A stretch of 64,000 nucleotides of DNA from CAWGAJ01 sp963820545 (GTDB taxonomy: Bacteria > Planctomycetota > Planctomycetia > Pirellulales > Thermoguttaceae): the NCBI GenBank assembly GCA_963820545.1, contig CAWGAJ010000001.1, positions 186,001 to 250,000 on the forward strand. Reading direction: 5' to 3'. The notes under the pieces are model-generated. The model worked only from the letters and a program-made list of their open reading frames with translations. It had not been told where the DNA came from and did no database searches. The position numbers and the translations under genes are program-made. This document shows positions 8,803 to 16,799 of the stretch, one piece after another; the stretch's first letter is position 1, and the number at the start of each line of letters is the position of its first letter.

Positions 8803-9876
8803 ATGATTCGTAAAAGACTTCTACGTGCCGAATCTCCTGTCAGCCAAAACAAGTCTGAGAATAAGCCCGCCAATCTCTTCAACCGGCTGGTTCATTTCGT
8901 CGATAGCGGCGGGCTTACACAACTTGCCGGCAGCGAAATCAAAGTGATGTTGGTGCTCTACCGCTTCGCTGATTTTCAAACCGGAGACTGCTGGCCTTCT
9001 CTAGCAACAATCGCCAGGCTAACGGGGATGGACATCAGGAGCATCACCCGTGCGCTACAGGCGCTTGAAATTAAGGGGATCATTACCAAGGAGCAAAAGG
9101 GCAGAGGATGTAGGCGACCCACAATACGAAAACTTGTTTTTCAGGCTGAGGGAATTACGGGCGCCAGTGCCCAGGGAATTACGGGCAAAACCGAAGCAAT
9201 TACGGGCGCCAGTGCCCCTGAATTACGGGCGCCAGTGCCCCATAAACACTCCAAGAACACTCCAAGAAGAACACACCACACGAACACTCCAGCGCGGAGT
9301 GGTGTGAATTCTCGCCCTACCGGGCATAGGAGTGGAGTAGGGAGTACGCGCCTAGAGAGAAAAAAGATTCGTCCTAGCCGCCTTAGGACGCGCCTGGAAA
9401 AAAAGAATGTTCGCCCTAGCGAATCCTCTGAGGAGAGCCGCCCGGCCCTAGATGATGATTCTCCGCATCTATCTTCGGAAGAATGCATAGTTGCCTCGCT
9501 TGCCGACTACGGCATTACAAAAGCGGGCCACAGCTTATTAAAAACAATGGGAGCCGCCTGGTGCAAGAAATTGGTCTGGCTGCTGTTTGAGAAATCCCAC
9601 GGTGGCGAATTAAATGTTTCGCGTTTCGCCCGCTGGTGCGCCGGCCATCCGAACGAGGTTTGCTTCGATGGTGATTATCCAGAGGCGGATGATAGAGATG
9701 TTCCTGCTGAGGATTATCCTGAGTTAGATGAGAACTCGCCGGTGGAGGATTGGATTCATGAGTACGGCCCTGCTGATGGAGTGAGATTTAGAGACGCGTA
9801 CATTGCGGACCCGGAGGGATGGTACAAGGCAGTTGACGACGACGATTACAGCAACGACCGCGACGATAGCCGCTAG
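8803..9876 (+). CDS. replication initiator-like winged-helix protein with internal DNA repeats
   Basis: Protein of 357 residues from ATG 8803 (AAAAGGAG eight bases upstream). Residues about 35-105 form a winged helix of the phage replication O / RepA N-terminal type: SEIKVMLVLYRFAD, CWPSLATIARLTG, SITRALQALEIKGII. A long low-complexity linker (about 115-220) follows, encoded by direct DNA repeats, then a compact helical domain and an acidic tail. The linker repeats look like iterons, placing a candidate origin inside the initiator gene, as in lambda O (known precedent). Role as initiator is inference; no primase or helicase motif is present. Confidence 0.6.
   Translation: MIRKRLLRAESPVSQNKSENKPANLFNRLVHFVDSGGLTQLAGSEIKVMLVLYRFADFQTGDCWPSLATIARLTGMDIRSITRALQALEIKGIITKEQKGRGCRRPTIRKLVFQAEGITGASAQGITGKTEAITGASAPELRAPVPHKHSKNTPRRTHHTNTPARSGVNSRPTGHRSGVGSTRLERKKIRPSRLRTRLEKKNVRPSESSEESRPALDDDSPHLSSEECIVASLADYGITKAGHSLLKTMGAAWCKKLVWLLFEKSHGGELNVSRFARWCAGHPNEVCFDGDYPEADDRDVPAEDYPELDENSPVEDWIHEYGPADGVRFRDAYIADPEGWYKAVDDDDYSNDRDDSR
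9153..9240 (+). repeat. four iteron-like repeats within the replication gene
   Basis: AATTACGGGCGCCAGTGCCC occurs exactly at 9153-9172, 9198-9217 and 9221-9240; a diverged copy with the first ten bases lies at 9177-9196. Start spacings are 24, 21 and 23 bases. The last spacing is not a multiple of three, so the final copy is read in another frame (ELRAPVP instead of ITGASAP) yet keeps its DNA sequence. Confidence 0.8.
9346..9430 (+). repeat. two 42-base direct repeats with A-rich tracts
   Basis: Units start at 9346 and 9388, each with ACGCGCCT, an A-rich run of six or seven adenines, then TTCGYCCTAGC. They encode TRLERKKIRPSRLR and TRLEKKNVRPSESS. The A-rich tracts just downstream of the iterons would suit a DNA-unwinding element. 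Confidence 0.7.
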
Positions 9877-10406
9877 GCCCCGGCCCGTTTTGCCCGCCGT
9901 GGCCGCCACGTTGCGCAGGGTCGTGCGATCACTGGTTTGTTAGACCCCGTTTTGGCCTATACGCGGCCAGGCCGCAACAAACGGCAACGTGTGTGACCTA
10001 GTGCCAAGAGGCAATGTTTTGCAAAGTACAGAACAGGGCAGCGTAGGGCTGAGAAAACGGAGGGGCGGTTTGGATATAGAATCCAGTGCCCTACCCATAG
10101 AATCCCCGTGAAAATAGGGATTTTTTGCTGGGTGTTGTTGAAACTGTTGTTAAATTGCCCTAAAAACCCACTAAGTAGAGTGGTCTTGGGGCCGGTTGCA
10201 CCCCGGCTTGACTTGAGTGGAGGAAAATGCCGATAATAAAGGTGCTTAAAGTCGAAAGACACAATGAGGTTTCCCAATGTTCTTCTTTCAACAGAACATA
10301 GCACACGCCCCCGTTAGCCCGAGCCGAGTAGTAATACCGGCCGCGCGGTTTCATTGCCGCGTAAGCAGGACTTACGGGGGTCTGTGCTTTCTTGGGAGTA
10401 TGTCTT
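9877..10406. other. intergenic region before the integrase
   Basis: About 530 bases without a supported gene; antisense frames of up to 115 codons look accidental. It contains a GCGGCC-A-GGCCGC palindrome near 9963-9975 and a weak hairpin with T-run, AATCCC (10101-10106) with GGGATT (10117-10122). It probably contains the integrase promoter and perhaps the attP arm sites. Confidence 0.45.
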
Positions 10407-11639
10407 ATGAGTGACGAAATTCGCGTTAGGGTAACGTCCTACGGTCCGGGACGAAATTTAATGATGTACTACGTTGACCCAGTATCAGGGAAGCGTGTAT
10501 CAAAATCGACCGGCACCACTGATCCGGGCGAAGCCGAAAGAGAAGCAGGGGAGTGGGAAAAGGAACTGAGAAGCGGGCTTTATCAGGCCCCAAGCAAAAC
10601 CACCTGGCAGCAATTCAGGGAGCGATACGAAAAGGAACACCTTGCAACCCTTGCACCCGGCACGCAAATAACGGCGGGCGTATCGCTCGACTTGATCGAA
10701 CGGAAGTTGAATCCCGACCGGCTGATTAAGTTGACAACGACAACCATAAGCAAGTTTCAAGCGAACTTGCGGGAAGAGGGCATGAAAGACACCACCCTTG
10801 CCCGGCACTTGCGGCATATCAAGGCCGCGTTATCGTGGGGCGTTAAAATGGGTTTACTTGCCAAGCGGCCCGATTTCATCATGCCTAAAAGAGTCAAAGG
10901 CCAAACCATGATGAAAGGCAGGCCCATTACGACCGAAGAGTATGAGCGTATGCTTACCGCTTGCGATAAGGTACGGCCGTATGACGCTGAAATCTGGAAA
11001 CGGTTAATCACTGCTTTGTGGTTGTCGGGCTTGCGACTGTCCGAAGCAATGTCCTTAAGTTGGGACTTTGACGCCCCCTTTGCCGTCGATTTTTCCGGCC
11101 GTCGGCCCGTATTTATCATCCATGCTCAGGCCCACAAGGCCAAGCGGGATACTCTCCTGCCAATTACGCCGGACTTTGCTAAATGGTTGCTTGATACTTT
11201 CCCCGATGACCAGCGGCAAGGCAAGGTGTTGAAAATCAACACCCTCAAGGGCAAACCGTTTAATCGGCAAGAGGTGGGCCGGATGATTTCCGAAATCGGG
11301 GAAGAGGCCAAAGTGGTTGTGAACAAGGAAACCGAAAAGTATGGTTCCGCCCATGACTTACGGCGGGCATTTTGTACAAGATGGGCGTCCAAGGTGAAAC
11401 CAGCAACACTACAACTACTTGCCCGTCATGCGGACATTGGCACCACGATGAAATACTACGTTGCTCAAGACGCGGCGGAAGTGGCCGATGAACTGTGGGC
11501 GGGATTCGCCCCGAAGGATGACAACAAAGGGCAGATTTACAACAGTTTCTACAACACTCAGCAAAAAACGGCGGAAAATAAAACCGCGTCAATCGACGCA
11601 ACCTCTTGTCATTCTTTAAGTACCGGAGGAGGGATTTGA
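10407..11639 (+). CDS. int: tyrosine recombinase / integrase
   Basis: Site-specific recombinase of 410 residues that would integrate and excise the element at tRNA-Leu. Start ATG 10407 with GGGAG eight bases upstream; an earlier TTG at 10392 is less likely. Residues 60-140 are a SAM-like core-binding domain. The catalytic residues are all present: R210 (SGLRLSEA), H316 and R319 (HDLRR), H341 (LLARHAD) and the nucleophile Y350. The last 19 bases of the gene overlap the 3' end of the tRNA gene on the other strand, so the C-terminal residues GGI are encoded by the attachment core. Confidence 0.92.
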   Translation: MSDEIRVRVTSYGPGRNLMMYYVDPVSGKRVSKSTGTTDPGEAEREAGEWEKELRSGLYQAPSKTTWQQFRERYEKEHLATLAPGTQITAGVSLDLIERKLNPDRLIKLTTTTISKFQANLREEGMKDTTLARHLRHIKAALSWGVKMGLLAKRPDFIMPKRVKGQTMMKGRPITTEEYERMLTACDKVRPYDAEIWKRLITALWLSGLRLSEAMSLSWDFDAPFAVDFSGRRPVFIIHAQAHKAKRDTLLPITPDFAKWLLDTFPDDQRQGKVLKINTLKGKPFNRQEVGRMISEIGEEAKVVVNKETEKYGSAHDLRRAFCTRWASKVKPATLQLLARHADIGTTMKYYVAQDAAEVADELWAGFAPKDDNKGQIYNSFYNTQQKTAENKTASIDATSCHSLSTGGGI

Positions 11640-11703
11640 ACCCTCACAGCCCGAAGGCCACTGGATTTTGAGTCCAGCGCGTCTGCCATTCCGCCACTCC
11701 GGC
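11621..11703 (-). tRNA. tRNA-Leu (anticodon CAA)
   Basis: On the minus strand an 83-base cloverleaf is visible: acceptor GCCGGAG pairs with CTCCGGT, discriminator A, anticodon stem TGGA/TCCA with loop CTCAAAA (anticodon CAA), a long variable arm TGGCCTTCGGGCTGT as expected for class II tRNA-Leu, and a T-loop GGTTCAAATCC. CCA is not encoded. It serves as the integration site of the element on its 3' side. Confidence 0.95.
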
Positions 11704-12064
11704 AAAGGTAGCATCTGCAAAATCTTGAGAGCCGGTAGGGCTGATTTTATTAACCACCACTGGGTTTAGCAAGTTGGCTGAACAAAACCCACCCCACTAT
11801 CTGTGGGTAAAGGGGCTTTTATCACGATAATTGATCTGGCTGGCGACTTATTCAAACGACCGATAAACTGGGTTTTTTTATTGAACTATGGCCGGCCGTA
11901 TTCCCTAGATGTACATTGTTCTGGTCTAAGGTTCTCTGAAGGACTCTTAACGGCAGAGTCTTGGAAGCCCTTCCGGAATTGCCTCGGCGTTCCCATAATG
12001 TGGTCTATGGGGATCGGGGAGAGTTGTTCCCGCGAATCCGCAGTTATCGAGAAAGGGCCAAACC
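11704..12064. other. intergenic region, tRNA promoter side and leader of DUF4954 gene
   Basis: This 361-base stretch holds no supported gene. It must contain the tRNA-Leu promoter (minus strand) and that of the following gene (plus strand). A 114-codon frame runs into the next gene in another phase and is rejected. Confidence 0.5.
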
Positions 12065-13588
12065 ATGAGAGAAGTCAGACTCCTGCCTCCGGATACATTC
12101 GGCCGGAAGTTCATTCCCGAGGAGTATTTGCCGCCGGGCAAGGATGAGTATTATCTGCGTAACGAGCAAGTGTCCAAACCCGCGGGCTATTGGCGTAACC
12201 TGCAAGCCGACGAGATTGAGGCCCTGGTCAAGAATGCCGTCACTTGCGACGACTGGGACAGCATCTTCGTCACTGATCCCTTCTCCCCGCACCTGATCAA
12301 GAACTGCGAGTTCTCCGGACTGGTGCGCATTGGCCGGCTCGAACACGTGATCCTCGAGCACCACGAACTCCAGGTTCCGGCCGGCATCACTAACAGCCAG
12401 ATCATCTCCTGCGATCTGGGCAACAACGTGGCAATTCATAACGTCCGCTACCTGGCGCACTACATCATCGGCGACCAGGTGATCCTCTTGAACATCGACG
12501 AGATGAACACGACCAATCACGCCAAGTTCGGCAACGGGATCGTGAAAGAAGGCGAGCCCGAAGACGTGCGCATCTGGCTGGAACCGATGAACGAGGCCGG
12601 GGGCAGGGCGATCATGCCTTTCGACGGCATCATCCCCGGCGACGCCTACCTCTGGGCCCGCTACCGGGAAGACGCCCAATTGCAGAAGAAACTCGGCGAA
12701 ATTACCCAACAGCAGTTCGACTCCCGGCGGGGCTTCTACGGTACCATCGGCGATAACTGTATCATCAAGAACTGCCAGATCATCAAGGATGTGAAGATCG
12801 GCGCGAGCTGTTATATAAAAGGCGCCAACAAACTTAAAAATCTAACGATCAACTCCAGCGAGGCGGAGCCCACCCAAATCGGCGAAGGCGTGGAGCTGGT
12901 CAACGGGATCATTGGGCTGGGTTGCCACATCTTTTATGGTTGCAAGGGCGTGCGCTTCGTGATGGGCAGCAACAGCAATCTCAAGTATGGGGCCCGGTTG
13001 ATCCATTCTTTCCTGGGCGACAATTCCACCGTCTCCTGCTGTGAGCTGCTGAACAACCTCATCTTCCCGGCCCACGAGCAGCACCACAATAACTCGTTCC
13101 TCATCGCCAGCCTCCTGATGGGCCAGAGCAATCTGGCCGCAGGCGCCACTGTGGGATCCAATCACAACAGCAGGGCGAATGACGGCGAGATCCGCGCAGG
13201 CCGGGGTTTCTGGCCCGGACTATGCACCACGCTGAAACACTCCTGCCGCTTCGCGTCGTTCATTCTGCTGGCCAAAGGGGACTACCCGTGCGAGCTGAAC
13301 GTCCCACTGCCCTTTGCCCTGCTGCGTGATGATCCTGCGCGGGATCGGCTGCAAATCATGCCGGCCTACTGGTGGCGCCACAACATGTATGCCCTGGCCC
13401 GCAACACTTGGAAGTTCCAGAACCGGGACAAACGCAAGTTCAAGGTTCAACACATCGAGTTCGATTATCTCGCGCCTGACACGGTGGAGGAGCTCTTCGA
13501 TGCGCTCGAGCTGTTGGAACTCTGGACCGCGAAGGCCTATCTCCGCGGCAAGGCGAGAGCCTTGAGGACGGCAGCCGCGAGAAACTGA
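12065..13588 (+). CDS. DUF4954 family protein, N-terminal part (frameshifted)
   Basis: Large cytoplasmic protein with a left-handed beta-helix built from hexapeptide-like turns (for example IGDNCIIKNCQIIKDVKIGA and the following rungs, residues about 100-330), as in sugar-nucleotide acyltransferases. It matches what I know of DUF4954, found mainly in Bacteroidetes and planctomycetes and usually about 650-730 residues long. Here the frame ends after 507 residues, and the rest follows in another frame from about 13550 (next entry), so the intact gene is 12065-14268. It stands tail-to-tail with a SIS-domain gene. Enzymatic activity unknown; sugar-phosphate or acyl transfer is inference. Confidence 0.8.
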   Translation: MREVRLLPPDTFGRKFIPEEYLPPGKDEYYLRNEQVSKPAGYWRNLQADEIEALVKNAVTCDDWDSIFVTDPFSPHLIKNCEFSGLVRIGRLEHVILEHHELQVPAGITNSQIISCDLGNNVAIHNVRYLAHYIIGDQVILLNIDEMNTTNHAKFGNGIVKEGEPEDVRIWLEPMNEAGGRAIMPFDGIIPGDAYLWARYREDAQLQKKLGEITQQQFDSRRGFYGTIGDNCIIKNCQIIKDVKIGASCYIKGANKLKNLTINSSEAEPTQIGEGVELVNGIIGLGCHIFYGCKGVRFVMGSNSNLKYGARLIHSFLGDNSTVSCCELLNNLIFPAHEQHHNNSFLIASLLMGQSNLAAGATVGSNHNSRANDGEIRAGRGFWPGLCTTLKHSCRFASFILLAKGDYPCELNVPLPFALLRDDPARDRLQIMPAYWWRHNMYALARNTWKFQNRDKRKFKVQHIEFDYLAPDTVEELFDALELLELWTAKAYLRGKARALRTAAARN

Positions 13589-14268
13589 TTGCCCTGGGCC
13601 GAGAGCTGCTCAACAATGAGGCGGAGAAGACTGCCCGGTTGGAAATCCTCGGCGAGCACGTGGAGGCCTCTCATCGCAAGGTGGTGATAGTTAAGGTCCG
13701 CGAGGGCTACCATGCATACCGGCAGATGTTGCACTATTATGCAGTCAAGAACCTCCTGGCCTACTTGCAATCCGAGCCGCGGGCAACGCTCCGCTCGATG
13801 CATGAGGCCCTTGCCGGCCCGCGACAGAGGCAGTGGGACAACCTGGGCGGCCAGTTAATCCCGCTTCCCGAGGTTATAAAGTTGATTTCCGGCATCAAGG
13901 CTGGCAAGCCCGGCTCCTGGCCCGAGATTCACCGCGCTTACGATGAACTCTGGGCGGCCTATCCCTTGGAGAAGCAGCGCCACGCATACGGAACTCTCCT
14001 GGCGTTGCTGGGAGTCGAAAGCCTGACGCCGGCATTGTGGCGAGCCGCGCTGGACGAAGCAATGCAGATTCAGGAGTACATCCGCGACCAGGTTTTCTTG
14101 ACCCGGCAGAAGGACTACGAGAATCCCTTCCGGCGCGCGACCTATCGCAATGCGGAGGAGATGCGGGCGGTCGTGGGCACGGCCGAAGACAACAGTTTCG
14201 TCAAGCTCGTGCGCGGCGAGACCGAGACCTTTAGAAACGCCGTCTCTGCGGCGAAACAGCGGGAATGA
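13552..14268 (+). CDS. DUF4954 family protein, C-terminal part after frameshift
   Basis: This frame begins GESLEDGSREKLIALGREL just past the break near 13550 and continues to a stop at 14268. It is helical and charged, without start codon or ribosome-binding site of its own, and completes the family length (507 plus about 200 residues). A single-base error is the simplest explanation. Confidence 0.75.
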   Translation, partial: GESLEDGSREKLIALGRELLNNEAEKTARLEILGEHVEASHRKVVIVKVREGYHAYRQMLHYYAVKNLLAYLQSEPRATLRSMHEALAGPRQRQWDNLGGQLIPLPEVIKLISGIKAGKPGSWPEIHRAYDELWAAYPLEKQRHAYGTLLALLGVESLTPALWRAALDEAMQIQEYIRDQVFLTRQKDYENPFRRATYRNAEEMRAVVGTAEDNSFVKLVRGETETFRNAVSAAKQRE

Positions 14269-14271
14269 AGC

Positions 14272-14346
14272 GTGCCACTGCTTGCAAGCAAGCAGTGAAT
14301 TGATAACGGTTTAAGCTTCACACTGCTTGCAAGCAAGCAGTGGCAC
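14272..14346. repeat. paired REP-like palindromes
   Basis: Two identical 22-base palindromes (CACTGCTTGC-AA-GCAAGCAGTG) lie at 14276-14297 and 14321-14342. They are flanked by GTGC on the left and GCAC on the right, so the whole 75-base unit is itself an inverted repeat. It sits between two convergent genes and could act as a bidirectional terminator or a REP element. A variant lies at 47820-47842. Confidence 0.75.
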
Positions 14347-14380
14347 ACTGTGTTTGAAGTCCTCTTATGAATAATGCGCC

Positions 14381-15398
14381 CTAGCCGGTGATCATCTCAT
14401 TGCCAATTTTTCGGGCACGCTGGGGCTTGTCCAAATTGATTCCTGAGGCCATCCCGATCTCGACCAGCAGGTTCCAGCCAGCACAGAGATATACGTAGGG
14501 ATTCATCTCGCCGGCCGACGGCGTGCGGATCGTGGGCAGGGGGGTCTCCCGGTCGGCAATCGCCACCACCGTCAGACCGACGCCTTTAATCAGCACCTCC
14601 TGGAACTTTTCGATCTCCGGATCAATCGGATCGACCACGAAAACCACGTCGCAGGGATCCATCACTTCCTCGATGCCGTGTACGGCGTAAGTGCCCTCGA
14701 GGTAGTCGGACTTCGGCGGGTGATTTCGTTGGTCTTGAGCGTCAGTTCCTCGGCCACGCCGTCGTTGTATCCGGCGAAGTAGATCGTCGAGGCGCCGAGG
14801 CACTTCTGCACGACGGCGGGATCGATGGCCATGGTCAAGGCCTGGGAAAGCTTGTCGGCCAGACCGGTCAGATCGCGACCTGGTCGCGGCCGGCGATGTG
14901 GCCGAGAATCGATTGATAGAACAGCGCCTGCTCGACCACGCTCTTGGTGGCGGCCACGGCCTGCTCCGAACCGCAAGTGAGGACGAAGGTTTTTTCGGCG
15001 GCCTCTTCCAGCAGCGTGCCTCGGTTGGCCGTCAGTCCGTAGCGCCGGCGATTTCCCTCGGCAGCGAGCTTCTTCATCAGCAGCACAACTTCTTTGGTCC
15101 GCCCGGAGTTTGACGCACAAAATACGGCGAACTTCGCGAGGTCGTACTGCGCTGCCTGTCGCGAGCCCTCGGTTATAACGACCAGGTCCAGGCCCCACTG
15201 CAGCGCCTTGCGAATGGCATTCTTAGCGGGAAAGATCCGGCTGGAGCCTTCGCCGGTGAGCAGCAGACGCCCGGCCGTCCGAATTTCCCGGGCCACTTGT
15301 GCCGTCTGGTTCGGGTCAAACCGCCGTACCACATCGACGGTTTCCAGCATTTCGCGCACCAGCGCATACTGCGAATATTTGGGATTTGTAAGATTCAT
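14381..15398 (-). CDS. SIS-domain sugar-phosphate isomerase-like protein, two frameshifts
   Basis: Sugar isomerase (SIS) domain protein with two SIS halves. Seen: GEGSSRIFPAKN and the phosphate-binding SNSGRTKE loop in the first half, and a second half with DPCDVVFVVDP and GMASGINLDKP. The family binds phosphosugars and includes AgaS, GlmS and GmhA. Starting at ATG 15398 (MNLTNPKYSQ), the frame changes near 14885 (after HIAGRD) and again near 14730 (after LKTNEIT), giving three overlapping reading frames; together they form a normal protein of about 340 residues. The convergent DUF4954 gene may act on the same sugar (inference). Confidence 0.8.
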
Positions 15399-15483
15399 GG
15401 CGTTTGCCTCGCGTTGAATGTTGTCTGGAGTCCTCCCCAAAGGAGTAAAAAAAGCCTGGCACTAATCTGCATTTATCACCAAC

Positions 15484-15627
15484 GTGTAGGGTGGGTCAAG
15501 CAAACTGTTTTTATGGTGGGACTTCAGTCGCGGATTGAAATCTCGCCATCGTACAGGCTCTGAATTACATATTTATCAGTTTGCGTGGACCCACCAACAA
15601 CTTGCGCGACCTCGTCCCACCCTACGG
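15484..15627. repeat. inverted-repeat element with GTAGGGTGGG ends
   Basis: GTAGGGTGGG (15486-15495) and its complement CCCACCCTAC (15616-15625) bound a 140-base unit in the gap before ribF, with an inner pair TGGTGGGAC / GACCCACCA. This is the architecture of a non-autonomous repeat element. No gene lies in 15399-15756. Confidence 0.6.
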
Positions 15628-15756
15628 TGAGCCGATTCGCTTACCTCTCATTGTGTTCAAGTCCGGGGCCATTGCAAGGGGATCGCCTGGAAATCTGACA
15701 GCCAGTGGGGCCCTTGTCATCTTGTCTTTTCAGTCAAGAATAGCTACAAAAAAGCC

Positions 15757-16704
15757 ATGCTAGTACTTCGTGATTTGGACCTTTTTCCCGACCAACTGCG
15801 GGGCGGCGCCGTGACGATCGGCAATTTCGACGGCGTGCATCTGGGTCATGCGCGGCTGGTGAAGCGGCTGGGGAAGTTGGCCCGAGAGATCGGCGGGCCG
15901 GCAATTGTGTTTACCTTCGCTCCGCCTCCGACCTGGATTCTGCGGCCTCAGGCGGCTCCTCAGCAGCTTATCTGGACCGAGCGCAAGCTGGAAATCCTGG
16001 GCGAACTCGGGGCCGACGCGGTGGTTGTTTATCCCACCGACCGCGCACTTTTGGAACTCGGTGCCCGGGAGTTTTTTGAGCGTATTGTACGCCAGCGGCT
16101 CGGCGCCCGGGCCATGGTCGAAGGGCCGAATTTTTTCTTCGGGCATAACCGCATGGGAACAGTGGAGGTGCTCCGGGAGTTGTGTGCGGCGTCGGGTTTG
16201 CGTCTGGAGGTTACGGCCGCGGTTGAAGTCAGCGGTCAGATTGTTTCCAGTTCAGCGATTCGCGGATTAGTGCTCGTGGGGCGCGTGGATGAGGCCGGGC
16301 AAATGCTGGGCCGAGTGTATCGCATCCGGGGCATTGTGGTTCGCGGGGCGGGCCGGGGAGCAAAGCTCGGTTATCCTACAGCCAATATCACGCAGATTGA
16401 CACGCTCTTGCCATGCGACGGAATTTATGCCGGTCGCGCATGGGTGGATCAAACCGCCCACTCTGCGGCGATTAGCATTGGTTGCAATCCCACTTTTCAC
16501 GAAACTGCCTTGAAAGTGGAGGTTTATTTACTCGATTTCCAAGGCGACCTTTATGATCGCCCTTTGCAGATTGACTTTCTCGCCCGTTTAAGGGAAACTA
16601 GACAATTTGCTTCTGTGGGCGCTTTAGTAGAGCAAATGGCCCTCGATGTGAGCGCTGTATGGTCCATTGCGGCGGAAGTAGGAAATGGAAAGGATGAGGG
16701 ATGA
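15757..16704 (+). CDS. ribF: bifunctional riboflavin kinase / FAD synthetase
   Basis: Makes FMN from riboflavin and ATP, then FAD from FMN and ATP, in the cytoplasm. Seen: FAD-synthetase nucleotidyltransferase motif GNFDGVHLGH at residues 22-31, SSSAIR at 164-169, and the flavokinase motifs GYPTAN (205-210), GIYAG (222-226) and NPTF (244-247). At 315 residues it has the normal family length. It starts at ATG 15757. The flavin supply fits the redox genes downstream, but the genes are separated by repeats and I see no sign of an FMN riboswitch. Confidence 0.95.
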   Translation: MLVLRDLDLFPDQLRGGAVTIGNFDGVHLGHARLVKRLGKLAREIGGPAIVFTFAPPPTWILRPQAAPQQLIWTERKLEILGELGADAVVVYPTDRALLELGAREFFERIVRQRLGARAMVEGPNFFFGHNRMGTVEVLRELCAASGLRLEVTAAVEVSGQIVSSSAIRGLVLVGRVDEAGQMLGRVYRIRGIVVRGAGRGAKLGYPTANITQIDTLLPCDGIYAGRAWVDQTAHSAAISIGCNPTFHETALKVEVYLLDFQGDLYDRPLQIDFLARLRETRQFASVGALVEQMALDVSAVWSIAAEVGNGKDEG

Positions 16705-16799
16705 AGGATGTAAACAGCGGTCAGCGGACAAGGATAAAGTCAGAAGTCAGAACGCAGAACTGAAAACTGACAACTTATAACTGAAAACTTTAAAATCCC

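Larger units (their letters stand above)
7291..11639 (+). mobile_element. small tRNA-Leu-integrated element (IME or satellite-like)
   Basis: The genes run in one direction: hypothetical protein, two small helix-turn-helix proteins, replication initiator, integrase. The integrase reading frame ends inside a tRNA-Leu gene (11621-11639), the usual geometry for integration into a tRNA 3' end. There are no structural phage genes or conjugation genes. The right boundary is supported by the tRNA. The left boundary is not; I did not find the matching direct repeat, so the element may extend further left or its left att site may be lost. Confidence 0.65.

Noticed and set aside
9957..10304. 115-codon minus-strand frame between replication gene and integrase
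   Set aside because: No motif, no start signal; the region is probably regulatory.
11803..12147. 114-codon plus-strand frame before DUF4954
   Set aside because: It overlaps the true start of the DUF4954 gene in another frame and has no motif or ribosome site.
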